The notes under the pieces: model-generated
What the model saw: only the letters and a program-made list of their open reading frames with translations
Databases searched by the model: none
Told to the model about the DNA's origin: nothing
Origin: Chloroflexota bacterium
Lineage (GTDB): Bacteria > Chloroflexota > Anaerolineae > Aggregatilineales > Phototrophicaceae
Direction: 5' to 3'
Length of the DNA stretch: 15,700 nt
Assembly: GCA_003242205.1 (NCBI GenBank)
Contig: QGUR01000084.1
Location: 1-15,700 of the forward strand
Shown: positions 1 through 6,812 of the stretch, one piece after another
Layout of the letters: each line of letters opens with the position of its first letter
How positions within the stretch are numbered: position 1 is the first letter of the stretch
Program-made: the position numbers and the translations under genes

Positions 1-906
1 CGCCCCAGCAAGCGCCTGCCGCACCGCCGGCACGACTTCCTCGGCGAACCGCCGCGCTTGCCCAAGGCCATCTTCGCCCACAGGCCAGTAGATGAAGGTA
101 TCCTGACGGTACTCGTGATAGAGGCCGGTCAGCCTGTCGATCCACTCCGCCGCCGACCCGTAGAGCGCTATGTCATCCAGTCCCGCCGGTCGCAGCGTCT
201 GGTTGCTCGCCGCGATGACGCCCATGATGTTATAGCCACGGCGAATGGCATCGGGCGAGCGCCCCGCCTCCGCCGCGCCGTCATCTATCTGCCGGTTGAG
301 CGCGAGGATGCGCTGCGGCGTCACATAGGATGAGGAGACGATCACGCCATCCGCCATCTGCCCGGCCAGACGCAACATGCGCGGCCCAAGCGCACCTACC
401 CAGATGGGAATGCGGTGCGCGGGTGGCGGGCCAAACTGCGCCCCTCTGACGCTGTAGACCTTGCCCTCGTAGCTGAAGCCCCGGCCCGGGTTTTCCCACA
501 GGCCGCGTATGATATGCAGCGCGTCCCTGAAGGCGGCGTAGGCTTCGCCGGGTTCGCGCACCGGCCCGCCCATCGCGCCGATGCCTGTCCAGAACGCGCC
601 CGCGCCAAGCCCAAGCTCGACTCTGCCGCCCGTCAGCACGTCCAGCGTTGCCGCCGCTTTGGCGAGCATGGCCGGCGGGCGCAGCGGCAGGTTGGCGACA
701 TTCGTGAGCACGCGCACGCGCTCGACGCGCATGGCAACGGCGGTTAGAAACGTCCATGTGTCGAGAAAGCGCCGGTTATAGGGGTGATCCTGCATGGCGA
801 CGAGTTCCAGACCGGTTTCGGCGGCCAGCCGCGCCCGGTTGAACGTCTCGTCGATTTCGGTTGTGGTTGGGTCGATATTGAGGCCAAACTGAGGCGTCGG
901 AGTCAT
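1..906 (-). CDS. LLM-class flavin-dependent oxidoreductase (partial at the window edge)
   Basis: Reading the minus strand from the ATG at 906 gives 302 codons without a stop, running off the left edge. The protein is a luciferase-like TIM barrel: a beta-strand start (QFGLNI, residues 6-11), the conserved block VLTNVANLPLRPPAMLAKAAATLD (about 66-89, given here in part), then TGGRVELGLGAGAF (92-105) and IPIWVGALGPRMLRLAGQMADG (166-187). These are hallmarks of the bacterial luciferase/F420-dependent reductase superfamily, which uses FMN or F420 to oxidise or reduce small organic substrates in the cytosol. The substrate cannot be told from sequence. The last helix visible (RRFAEEVVPAVRQAL) is what usually closes this family, so probably only a few residues are missing. 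It is divergent from the methyltransferase gene, with about 98 bp between. No clear Shine-Dalgarno is seen. The family call is firm; F420 versus FMN use is open. Confidence 0.9.
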   Translation of the reverse strand, partial: MTPTPQFGLNIDPTTTEIDETFNRARLAAETGLELVAMQDHPYNRRFLDTWTFLTAVAMRVERVRVLTNVANLPLRPPAMLAKAAATLDVLTGGRVELGLGAGAFWTGIGAMGGPVREPGEAYAAFRDALHIIRGLWENPGRGFSYEGKVYSVRGAQFGPPPAHRIPIWVGALGPRMLRLAGQMADGVIVSSSYVTPQRILALNRQIDDGAAEAGRSPDAIRRGYNIMGVIAASNQTLRPAGLDDIALYGSAAEWIDRLTGLYHEYRQDTFIYWPVGEDGLGQARRFAEEVVPAVRQALAGA

Positions 907-1004
907 GTTATGTTCTCGTCCCCACACTAGCGCATTACTCAGACGCCGGAATAGCGTAAAATCTTACAACAGCCCTGAAGAAATACCCGCCAGCCGGGCC
1001 GTCG
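907..1004. promoter_or_regulatory. Short divergent intergenic region with a possible -10 for the methyltransferase gene
   Basis: This 98-bp gap separates the oxidoreductase (leftward) from the AviRa-like gene (rightward). On the plus strand TAAAAT at 957-962 matches five of six -10 positions and would start a transcript near 969, but no convincing -35 lies 16-18 bp upstream. I see no clear promoter for the leftward gene. Confidence 0.25.
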
Positions 1005-1826
1005 ATGGAAAATGCCATGCAGTACAAATTCACGAGGGATAGGGAAAATTACGAGATGTACGCCAGCGGCGGCGTCATTTATGCCGCGCCCGGACACACG
1101 GCGTTTCCCGTGCGGCTGGCTAACGAGGTCTTCAGGCGCTGTCTGGCTTTTCGGGCGGCGCAGGGCATGACCGGCCCGTGTACTCTTTACGATCCCTGCT
1201 GCGGCGGGGCCTATCATCTGACGACGCTGGCGTACTTCAACTGGAACAGCATTGCCCGGATCATCGGCTCCGACATCGACGAGGATGCGGTCGCGCTGGC
1301 GCGGCGCAACCTTTCGCTGCTGCACAGCGCCGGGCTGGAGCGGCGAATCGAGGAACTGGCGGCGCTACACGAACGGTTTGGCAAACCGTCTCACGCGGCG
1401 GCGTTGGACAACGCTCGCATTCTGCGCCAGTGGCTGGAGCAATGGTCGACGCAGCGCCGGATCGAGACCGCCGTCTTTCGCGCGGACGCAACCGACCGGC
1501 GCTCGCTCAAGGCCGGTCTGGCCGGCGTCAGGCCCGATGTGGTGTTCACGGATATTCCGTACGGCTGGCGCTCGAACTGGAGTCCCGATACGCTCGCGCT
1601 GGAAGCCGGAATCGACCCGGTTCAGGCGCTGCTTGACGCGCTGCTGCCCGAACTCGCGCCCGGCGCGGTCGTCGCAGTCGCTTCCAACAAGACGGTCAAG
1701 GTTCAACACACGGGCTACCGGCGCATCGAGAAGTTCAAGGCCGGCAAGCGCCAGTTGGTCATTCTGGCGCTCGAACCGGACGAGACCGGGAACAGCGCCC
1801 GCGCGAATCCGGATTCTGGCCGCTGA
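1005..1826 (+). CDS. AviRa-like 23S rRNA guanine methyltransferase
   Basis: The protein (273 aa from 1005) looks like AviRa, the SAM-dependent enzyme of Streptomyces viridochromogenes that methylates G2535 of 23S rRNA and gives avilamycin (orthosomycin) resistance. The N-terminal block has the family look (SGGVIYAAPGHTAFPVRLA, residues 21-39). Motif I is YDPCCGGAYHLTTLAY (62-77), followed by the acidic SAM-binding strand GSDIDEDAVALARRNL (88-103) and the catalytic-type motif IV TDIPYGWRSNW (182-192). The C-terminal strand (VVAVASNKT) also fits a Rossmann methyltransferase. An ATG at 1017 begins MQYKFTRDRENYE and may be the real start, because the first four residues have no family look. Neither start has a strong ribosome binding site. 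The CLC gene follows on the same strand. No avilamycin-type biosynthetic genes are nearby, so a housekeeping or intrinsic resistance role is more likely than self-protection. It could instead modify a different RNA nucleotide. Confidence 0.85.
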   Translation: MENAMQYKFTRDRENYEMYASGGVIYAAPGHTAFPVRLANEVFRRCLAFRAAQGMTGPCTLYDPCCGGAYHLTTLAYFNWNSIARIIGSDIDEDAVALARRNLSLLHSAGLERRIEELAALHERFGKPSHAAALDNARILRQWLEQWSTQRRIETAVFRADATDRRSLKAGLAGVRPDVVFTDIPYGWRSNWSPDTLALEAGIDPVQALLDALLPELAPGAVVAVASNKTVKVQHTGYRRIEKFKAGKRQLVILALEPDETGNSARANPDSGR

Positions 1827-1903
1827 ACCGCCGCGCCCATATGGCCGTTGCCCGAACAACTGGTAAACTGTACAGGCGTTTTGGCGAGACAATTTACAGG
1901 CAA

Positions 1904-3934
1904 ATGATTGATCAGCTATGGAGGCGGCTGTGGCCGGGGAGATGGCCGCCTTCTGAAAATTTCACGCTCCTCGCGCTGGCGATTGCCGTTGGCCTGACGA
2001 CCGGCGGCGGCGTCCTGCTGTTCAAACACGGGTTCGCTTTCTTTGAGGAAATCTACCGCCAACCGCTACTCCACGCGCTGGGCGATACGCTGGGGCGCTG
2101 GGCCATCGTGCCTGTCCTCGCGCTCGGCGGGTTGATCGTCGGCGCGGTCAAGCAGAGGTTCATCGGCGTGGAGCGCCATCACGGCGTCGCGGGCATCATG
2201 GAAGCGACCGCGCTGGCAGGCGGGCGGCTGCGCTACGGGCGTATGCCGATGAAGGCGCTGCTGGCATCCTTTTCGATCGGCGCGGGCGCGTCTGTCGGCC
2301 CTGAAGACCCCAGCGTGCAGATCGGCGCGAATCTCGGCTCCATGTTTGGCCAGCGCCTGCACCTCTCGGATGAGCGCGTGCGCCTGCTGGTGGCGGCGGG
2401 CGTCGCCAGCGGCATCGCGGCGGCATTCCGCGCGCCGATTGCCGGCGTTTTCTTCGCGCTGGAGGTCATTCTGGCCGATTTGTCGACGTCGGCGTTCGGC
2501 GTGGTCGTCCTCGCTTCGGTCGTCGCATCCGTCCTGACGCAGGCGCTTGAGGCTGGCGGGCCAGAACTGGGCATCCAGAACTATACGCTCGGCGGCCCGC
2601 AGCAGATACCGCTCTATGTTCTGCTGGCGGTGCTGGTCGCGCCGGTTTCCGCTGCTTACATCCGCCTGCTCTACTGGCAGCACGACTTCTGGCACGAGCG
2701 CCGGCTGCCCGCTCCGGTCAAAACGATGCTGGCGGGCGCGATCGTCGGCCTGATCGCGGCCTTCCTGCCGGAGATTATGGGCACGGGCCGTGAAACGATG
2801 AACCGCCTTCTGAACGCCGATAGCGACGATTTCACGCTGACGGTGCTGGCGGCGCTGGTGGTCGCCAAGATGGTTGCCACCACCATCAGTCTGGGCGGTG
2901 GTTTCGTCGGCGGCATGTTTGCGCCTTCGCTGTTCGTCGGCGCGGCCTTTGGCAGCCTGTACGGGCATATCGTAACGTCGTTGCTGCCAACACCAGTCGC
3001 GGCAAATCCCGCCGCTTATGCGGTGACAGGCATGGCAGCGACGATGACGGGCGTCATTCGCGCGCCGATTACCACGGTGCTGCTCCTGTTCGAGCTGACC
3101 AACGACTACAACCTGATCCTGCCGGTCATGCTGGTCGTAGCAGTCAGCCTGCTGGTTGTGGAGCGCATCGCGCCGGACGGCATCTATCACCTCGGTCTGG
3201 CGCGCAAGGGCATCCGGCTTTCCTACGGGCGCGATACCGACCTGATGCAGACGATCATGGCAGGCGACGCCATGACGCCCGCTGCAGCATACCTGATTCA
3301 GGCCAGTCTACCGGCGGAGCGACTGGAGGCGGAGTTCCGCAAGCGAAACACACATGGCCTCATCGTGGTCGACGCTGAGGGCGATCTATTCGGTATTGTC
3401 ACCATACAGGATCTTGCCCGCGCGCTTGGCAACGGCGGGCTGGAAGGCCTGTCCGCAGGGGACATCTGCACCCGTGATGTATTGACGGTGACGCCAGAAA
3501 CGCCGATTTCGGACGCGCTGCGGCTGATCGGGCAGCGAGATGTCGGTCGCCTACCGGTCGTAGACGCGCGAAACCCGCGAAAGGTCGTCGGCATGTTGCG
3601 CCGGCACGACATTTTACGCTCGTATGACATGGCGTTGCAGCGCAAGCTGGAGGCGTTGCGTCGCGGGCGGCAGGTGCGTCTGGCGACCTTCACGCGTCAG
3701 GAAGTCGTTGAACTCCGCGTGCAGCCGCATGCACCCGTCGCCAACCGGCAGATACAGGAAATCGACTGGCCCGACGGGACAATTGTGGCGGCAATTCACC
3801 GGCGTGGAGAGACAATCACGCCTCACGGTAGCACGGTCGTACGCGACGGCGATCTGCTCACGATTGTGACCGGCCCCGAACACGTCGAAGCGCTGCGCCA
3901 ACTGGCCGCCGCACCTGAAAAAGTGGCACGCTGA
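1904..3934 (+). CDS. CLC-family chloride channel/transporter with CBS pair and TrkA-C domain
   Basis: The protein has 676 aa from the ATG at 1904. An in-frame ATG at 1841 would add 21 residues, but that stretch has low third-position GC, no ribosome site, and a -10-like TAAACT at 1864. Residues ~20-420 form the CLC membrane core: GAGASVGPEDPSVQIGANLG (127-146) carries the gating glutamate E134, GIAAAFRAPIAGVFFALEVI (170-189) follows, and GGGFVGGMFAPSL (331-343) and GVIRAPITTVLLLFELT (383-399) are also typical. Tyr428 in GIYHLGLARKG matches the central tyrosine. Two CBS motifs follow (~453-509 and ~520-574), then a TrkA-C/RCK-C domain (~600-664), both cytoplasmic and usually ligand-sensing. 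The position of the E. coli CLC proton glutamate (E203) is Val188, as in CLC channels, and the GSGIP serine is replaced (HHGVAGIM). This hints at passive anion conduction rather than H+ antiport, but it is inference. It may be co-transcribed with the methyltransferase gene upstream. Confidence 0.92.
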   Translation: MIDQLWRRLWPGRWPPSENFTLLALAIAVGLTTGGGVLLFKHGFAFFEEIYRQPLLHALGDTLGRWAIVPVLALGGLIVGAVKQRFIGVERHHGVAGIMEATALAGGRLRYGRMPMKALLASFSIGAGASVGPEDPSVQIGANLGSMFGQRLHLSDERVRLLVAAGVASGIAAAFRAPIAGVFFALEVILADLSTSAFGVVVLASVVASVLTQALEAGGPELGIQNYTLGGPQQIPLYVLLAVLVAPVSAAYIRLLYWQHDFWHERRLPAPVKTMLAGAIVGLIAAFLPEIMGTGRETMNRLLNADSDDFTLTVLAALVVAKMVATTISLGGGFVGGMFAPSLFVGAAFGSLYGHIVTSLLPTPVAANPAAYAVTGMAATMTGVIRAPITTVLLLFELTNDYNLILPVMLVVAVSLLVVERIAPDGIYHLGLARKGIRLSYGRDTDLMQTIMAGDAMTPAAAYLIQASLPAERLEAEFRKRNTHGLIVVDAEGDLFGIVTIQDLARALGNGGLEGLSAGDICTRDVLTVTPETPISDALRLIGQRDVGRLPVVDARNPRKVVGMLRRHDILRSYDMALQRKLEALRRGRQVRLATFTRQEVVELRVQPHAPVANRQIQEIDWPDGTIVAAIHRRGETITPHGSTVVRDGDLLTIVTGPEHVEALRQLAAAPEKVAR

Positions 3935-3947
3935 GTACAGGGATACG

Positions 3948-3967
3948 TGGCGGCGTCTACGCCGCCA
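3948..3967. terminator. GC-rich perfect hairpin after the CLC gene
   Basis: TGGCGGCGT and ACGCCGCCA form a nine-base perfect inverted repeat around a 2-base centre (in RNA, a seven-bp stem with a TCTA-type loop). It lies 13 bp past the CLC stop, in the 113-bp gap between convergent genes. There is no T-run on either side, so it is not a classic intrinsic terminator. It may act in both directions or protect mRNA 3' ends. A weaker six-base repeat (CGCCAG, 4024-4029; CTGGCG, 4040-4045) lies just past the stop of the TPR gene on the other side. Confidence 0.45.
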
Positions 3968-4047
3968 GATGCCCCTGCCGCCGCGTCGAAGGCGAAAGCC
4001 GGTCGAGCGCGGCGGCACGCTCACGCCAGAACCCGCCGGCTGGCGCG

Positions 4048-5370
4048 CTATTCGCCCTCGCCGTCCAGAGCGCCTTCCGTTTCTTCGCCCCCTTCGATTT
4101 CCAGCGCGTCGCCGGTTGTGCCGCTCGTCCCGGCAGGCGGCGCGGCGGAAGCGCCGATGCCGCAGCTAGCCAGCGCCTCGTTAAATTCTTCCAGCCGATC
4201 CTGATTCGGGCTGGGACGCGAGCTTTCCAGTTCGTAGCCTTCGCGCAGCAACGGAACGGCCGCCGTGCAATTGTTGAGCGTGATGTTGATGCGCCCGGCA
4301 GACAGGTAATAACGCGTGTTGGTCGTGCCGGCTTCAATCGCCTTCATAAAGGCATCGCGGGCCTGCTCGTTCTGCCCGGTATTGAAATACACCTGCCCCA
4401 TGTACCAGTAGCAGGAGGCGCTCTTCGGGTTGTTATCGACACAGCGGGTGAGGAAGTCGAGCGCCTGGTTCGGGTCGCCGAACTGGGAAAAGGCGAAATA
4501 GCCGGCGGCGTAGAGCGCGTCGGCATTTTGCGGGTTCATCTCCAGAATGCGCTGTAGCGTTTCAAAGCCGGCTTCAGCGTCCTGCTCCTGAAGCTGCATA
4601 TAGGCGAGCTGCACGCCGATATGTGGCATGTTCGGCGCGAGGCTGAACGCTCGCTCGAACGCCGCCGCCGCTTCCACAAAATCGAACCGCGATTCGGCCT
4701 GAATGCGCCCGTAGACGTAGAGCGCTTCAACACTGTCGGGGTCGTCTTTCAGCGCGTTTTCGACGGTGGTCAGCGCGCGCTCGACCTGATTGGAGTCGAA
4801 ATAGGCTTCGGCCAGAACAGCGGTCGCGCGGGCGTTTTTCGGGTCAAGCTGCAACGCCTGCATCGCGCTGGCAATCGCTTCGCCCTGCCGGCCACTCTCG
4901 TTCAGGGCCATCGCACGTACGGCCCAGGCATCCGACGAGAACGGATTGGCCGTGATCGTCTTTTCGGCGGCCTCCAGCGCTTCCTGCGCTTTGCCCTGCA
5001 TGATGAGGCCAAAGGTATAGCGATAGTGCGACTGCACGTCGTTGGGAATGGCGGGCAAGACCGCTTCGTATTCGCGCACCGCTTCGTCAATCGAACCCTG
5101 CACCCACGCCGCATTGGCGACCTGTATCCGGCGCAGCGGGTCTTCGGTCGGCAGCGGCGTCGGCGCGGTGATGGTGGCAACGCTGTTACGGGCATTGTTG
5201 GCCAGATCGTAAAGCGCCTGTTGCACCGGCGGCGCGAGACGGTCGCGGTTTTCGTAGATTTGCCAGCCGCCGATGACGACCAGCGGTGTCAAAATCCACA
5301 GCCATAACCAGCGCAGCGACAGCAGATGTCGCCGCTGCTTCTGGTAGCGTTTTGGCGTGCGAAGATACAT
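4048..5370 (-). CDS. Membrane-anchored TPR repeat protein, second of a pair
   Basis: The protein has 440 aa. The start at 5370 (MYLRTPKRYQ) is chosen because a GGAGG at 5382-5386 precedes it, directly after the stop of the upstream gene; the longer frame to 5442 only adds an Arg-rich stretch overlapping that gene. Residues 1-20 are basic and 21-39 form one membrane helix (WLWLWILTPLVVIGGWQIY), so the bulk is predicted outside the membrane. A short spacer with APTPLPTEDP (69-78) leads into about nine tetratricopeptide-like repeats (~82-400) with the usual A/G/Y/P spacing, e.g. NPFSSDAWAVRAMALNESGR. Four cysteines (310, 320, 368, 403) match the pattern in the upstream paralogue. The tail (404-440) is low-complexity and acidic. 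TPRs mediate protein-protein contacts; partners are unknown, and an envelope-assembly or secretion scaffold is only a guess. It is co-transcribed with the next gene, 7 bp apart. Confidence 0.88.
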   Translation of the reverse strand: MYLRTPKRYQKQRRHLLSLRWLWLWILTPLVVIGGWQIYENRDRLAPPVQQALYDLANNARNSVATITAPTPLPTEDPLRRIQVANAAWVQGSIDEAVREYEAVLPAIPNDVQSHYRYTFGLIMQGKAQEALEAAEKTITANPFSSDAWAVRAMALNESGRQGEAIASAMQALQLDPKNARATAVLAEAYFDSNQVERALTTVENALKDDPDSVEALYVYGRIQAESRFDFVEAAAAFERAFSLAPNMPHIGVQLAYMQLQEQDAEAGFETLQRILEMNPQNADALYAAGYFAFSQFGDPNQALDFLTRCVDNNPKSASCYWYMGQVYFNTGQNEQARDAFMKAIEAGTTNTRYYLSAGRINITLNNCTAAVPLLREGYELESSRPSPNQDRLEEFNEALASCGIGASAAPPAGTSGTTGDALEIEGGEETEGALDGEGE

Positions 5371-5377
5371 GCCGCGT

Positions 5378-6658
5378 TCAGCCTCCGATCGGCGTCGGCG
5401 GAATGGCGGTCGGCGGAATCGGCGTCGGCAGCGGGCGGCCAAGATAGGCCGTGCAGTTGGCCGTCACGCCGGATAAGCCATCGCGGATTTGCCCGCCAAT
5501 CGTGTCAGCCGCGTATTGAGGCAGGTTGCTCAGCAACGGCAGCGACTGCTGGAGCAGATTCCATGCATCGTCACACTGGCCGAGGTAATAGTGCGCCAGA
5601 CCGCGCATGTAGTAGCAGCGAATCGTGTCCTCGTTGATCGGTTCGCCGTTGGCGATCAGGTTGCTCTCACACTGGCGGAACATCTCAATCGCGCCTTCGT
5701 AATTGCGGCGGCGATAGCGCACCCAGCCCAGCGTCGCCTGCGCCTCGGCATAATCCGGGTCGAGCGCCAGCGCGTCCTCACAGTAGCCCTGCGCGCGGTT
5801 GTCCTGCCCAACCTGAATATAGACCTGACACAGACGCAGATGCGCCTTAGGGTCGTCCGGGTCAATCGCCAGAATGGCCTCATAGGTGGCCACAACCATC
5901 TCGAAGTCGTTCGCGCCGCGATACTGCAACGCCAGTTCGAAATAAGGCGCGGTCAGCTTGGGATTGATGGCGATGGCTTCGTTCAACTGCTCGATGGCTT
6001 CTTCGCGCCGCCCGACCCAGATCAGCGCCAGCGCGTAGGTGCGGCGCGCCGTCGCGTCCAGCGGGTCGAGTTCGACCGCGCGCTCGCCATATTCCAGCGC
6101 CACGTCGTAGCGATCAATATTGCGGTAAGCGCCCGCCAGCGCGGCATGCAGCGGCGCGAAATTCGGGTTCACCTGCAGGCCCTGCTGGCCGACCGGGATC
6201 GCCGATTCCGATTGCCCGTCCAGATCGAGCGCGCGCGCCTTGATGGCGTAACCGCGCGGGTCGCGCGGGCTGGCCTGAATGGCACGATCGCCAATCTCGA
6301 TGGCCTCGGCGTAGCGCCCGTTCTCGATCAACATGCGGCCATATTCGTAGAGATAGTCCACGTTGTTCGGTTGCTGGCTGACCGCCTGACCGAACAACTC
6401 AGCCGCCGTCTCGACATCGCCGTCGAGGAACGCCGCGTAGCCCTGCTCGGCCAGCGTGCTGGGGAACGGAGTCGGCTCCGGCCCATAGCCGACCATATTG
6501 AGGGCCATAATCTGCAGGTGATGAAAGTTGGCGTCGACGAAAAAGAGGAAACCTGCGATTAGCGCGAGATAGAGAACGACGAACAGCCATGACGTTCGGC
6601 CTCTTCTGCGCCGTCGGTCACTGAAAAATGGCTGCGAGTAGTCGCGTCTGATTTGCAT
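5378..6658 (-). CDS. Membrane-anchored TPR repeat protein, first of a pair
   Basis: The protein has 426 aa. The ATG at 6658 follows a GAGG ribosome site four bases upstream and lies about 53 nt below a good promoter. The N-terminus is very basic (DRRRRRGR, 14-21) and is followed by one membrane helix (~23-41, WLFVVLYLALIAGFLFFV). A short Pro-rich spacer (GPEPTPFPS, 59-67) precedes TPR-like repeats from ~68 to ~375, such as GDVETAAELFGQAVSQQPNN and RYDVALEYGERAVELDP. Cysteines are at 277, 293, 330, 348, 362 and 402. The C-terminus is a PTP-type tail (PLPTPIPPTAIPPTPIGG, 409-426). Topology by the positive-inside rule puts the repeats outside. It has the same layout as the following gene, so the two look like an old tandem duplication. 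Function is not recognisable beyond a scaffold-type repeat protein; it lies downstream of a peptidoglycan synthase gene on the same strand. Confidence 0.88.
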   Translation of the reverse strand: MQIRRDYSQPFFSDRRRRRGRTSWLFVVLYLALIAGFLFFVDANFHHLQIMALNMVGYGPEPTPFPSTLAEQGYAAFLDGDVETAAELFGQAVSQQPNNVDYLYEYGRMLIENGRYAEAIEIGDRAIQASPRDPRGYAIKARALDLDGQSESAIPVGQQGLQVNPNFAPLHAALAGAYRNIDRYDVALEYGERAVELDPLDATARRTYALALIWVGRREEAIEQLNEAIAINPKLTAPYFELALQYRGANDFEMVVATYEAILAIDPDDPKAHLRLCQVYIQVGQDNRAQGYCEDALALDPDYAEAQATLGWVRYRRRNYEGAIEMFRQCESNLIANGEPINEDTIRCYYMRGLAHYYLGQCDDAWNLLQQSLPLLSNLPQYAADTIGGQIRDGLSGVTANCTAYLGRPLPTPIPPTAIPPTPIGG

Positions 6659-6717
6659 AAGACCTCATCCCGAGCGCAGTCACGCCAGACGGCGCATCCT
6701 GCGTAAACGGATGGGAC

Positions 6718-6746
6718 ATTATAGCGCATCGCCGGGGGCATCTCCA
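6718..6746 (-). promoter_or_regulatory. Sigma-70-type promoter of the TPR gene pair
   Basis: On the minus strand, TGGAGA (6746-6741, four of six matches to TTGACA) is followed after exactly 17 bp by a perfect TATAAT (6723-6718). The transcript would start near 6711 and give a leader of about 53 nt to the ATG at 6658. It lies in the 154-bp gap after the penicillin-binding protein gene. That gap also holds two five-base GC-rich inverted repeats (6769-6784 and 6788-6803) that may help end the upstream transcript. Confidence 0.7.
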
Positions 6747-6812
6747 CCGCCGGATCTACGGGCCAGTTGCCGGCAGCGCCCGGCTACGACCGAGCCGCCG
6801 GTCAGCGGGCCC

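Noticed and set aside
281..757. A 158-codon minus-strand frame at the left edge
   Set aside because: It overlaps in another frame the clear flavin-dependent oxidoreductase, whose conserved blocks are all in the frame starting at 906.
2066..3190. A 374-codon antisense frame in the CLC gene
   Set aside because: Composition is Arg/Gln/Asp/His-rich as expected for a shadow frame, with no motif or promoter of its own.
5489..6562. A 357-codon antisense frame in the first TPR gene
   Set aside because: It mirrors the TPR codons and has an Arg/Gln/Val-rich product with no recognisable domain.
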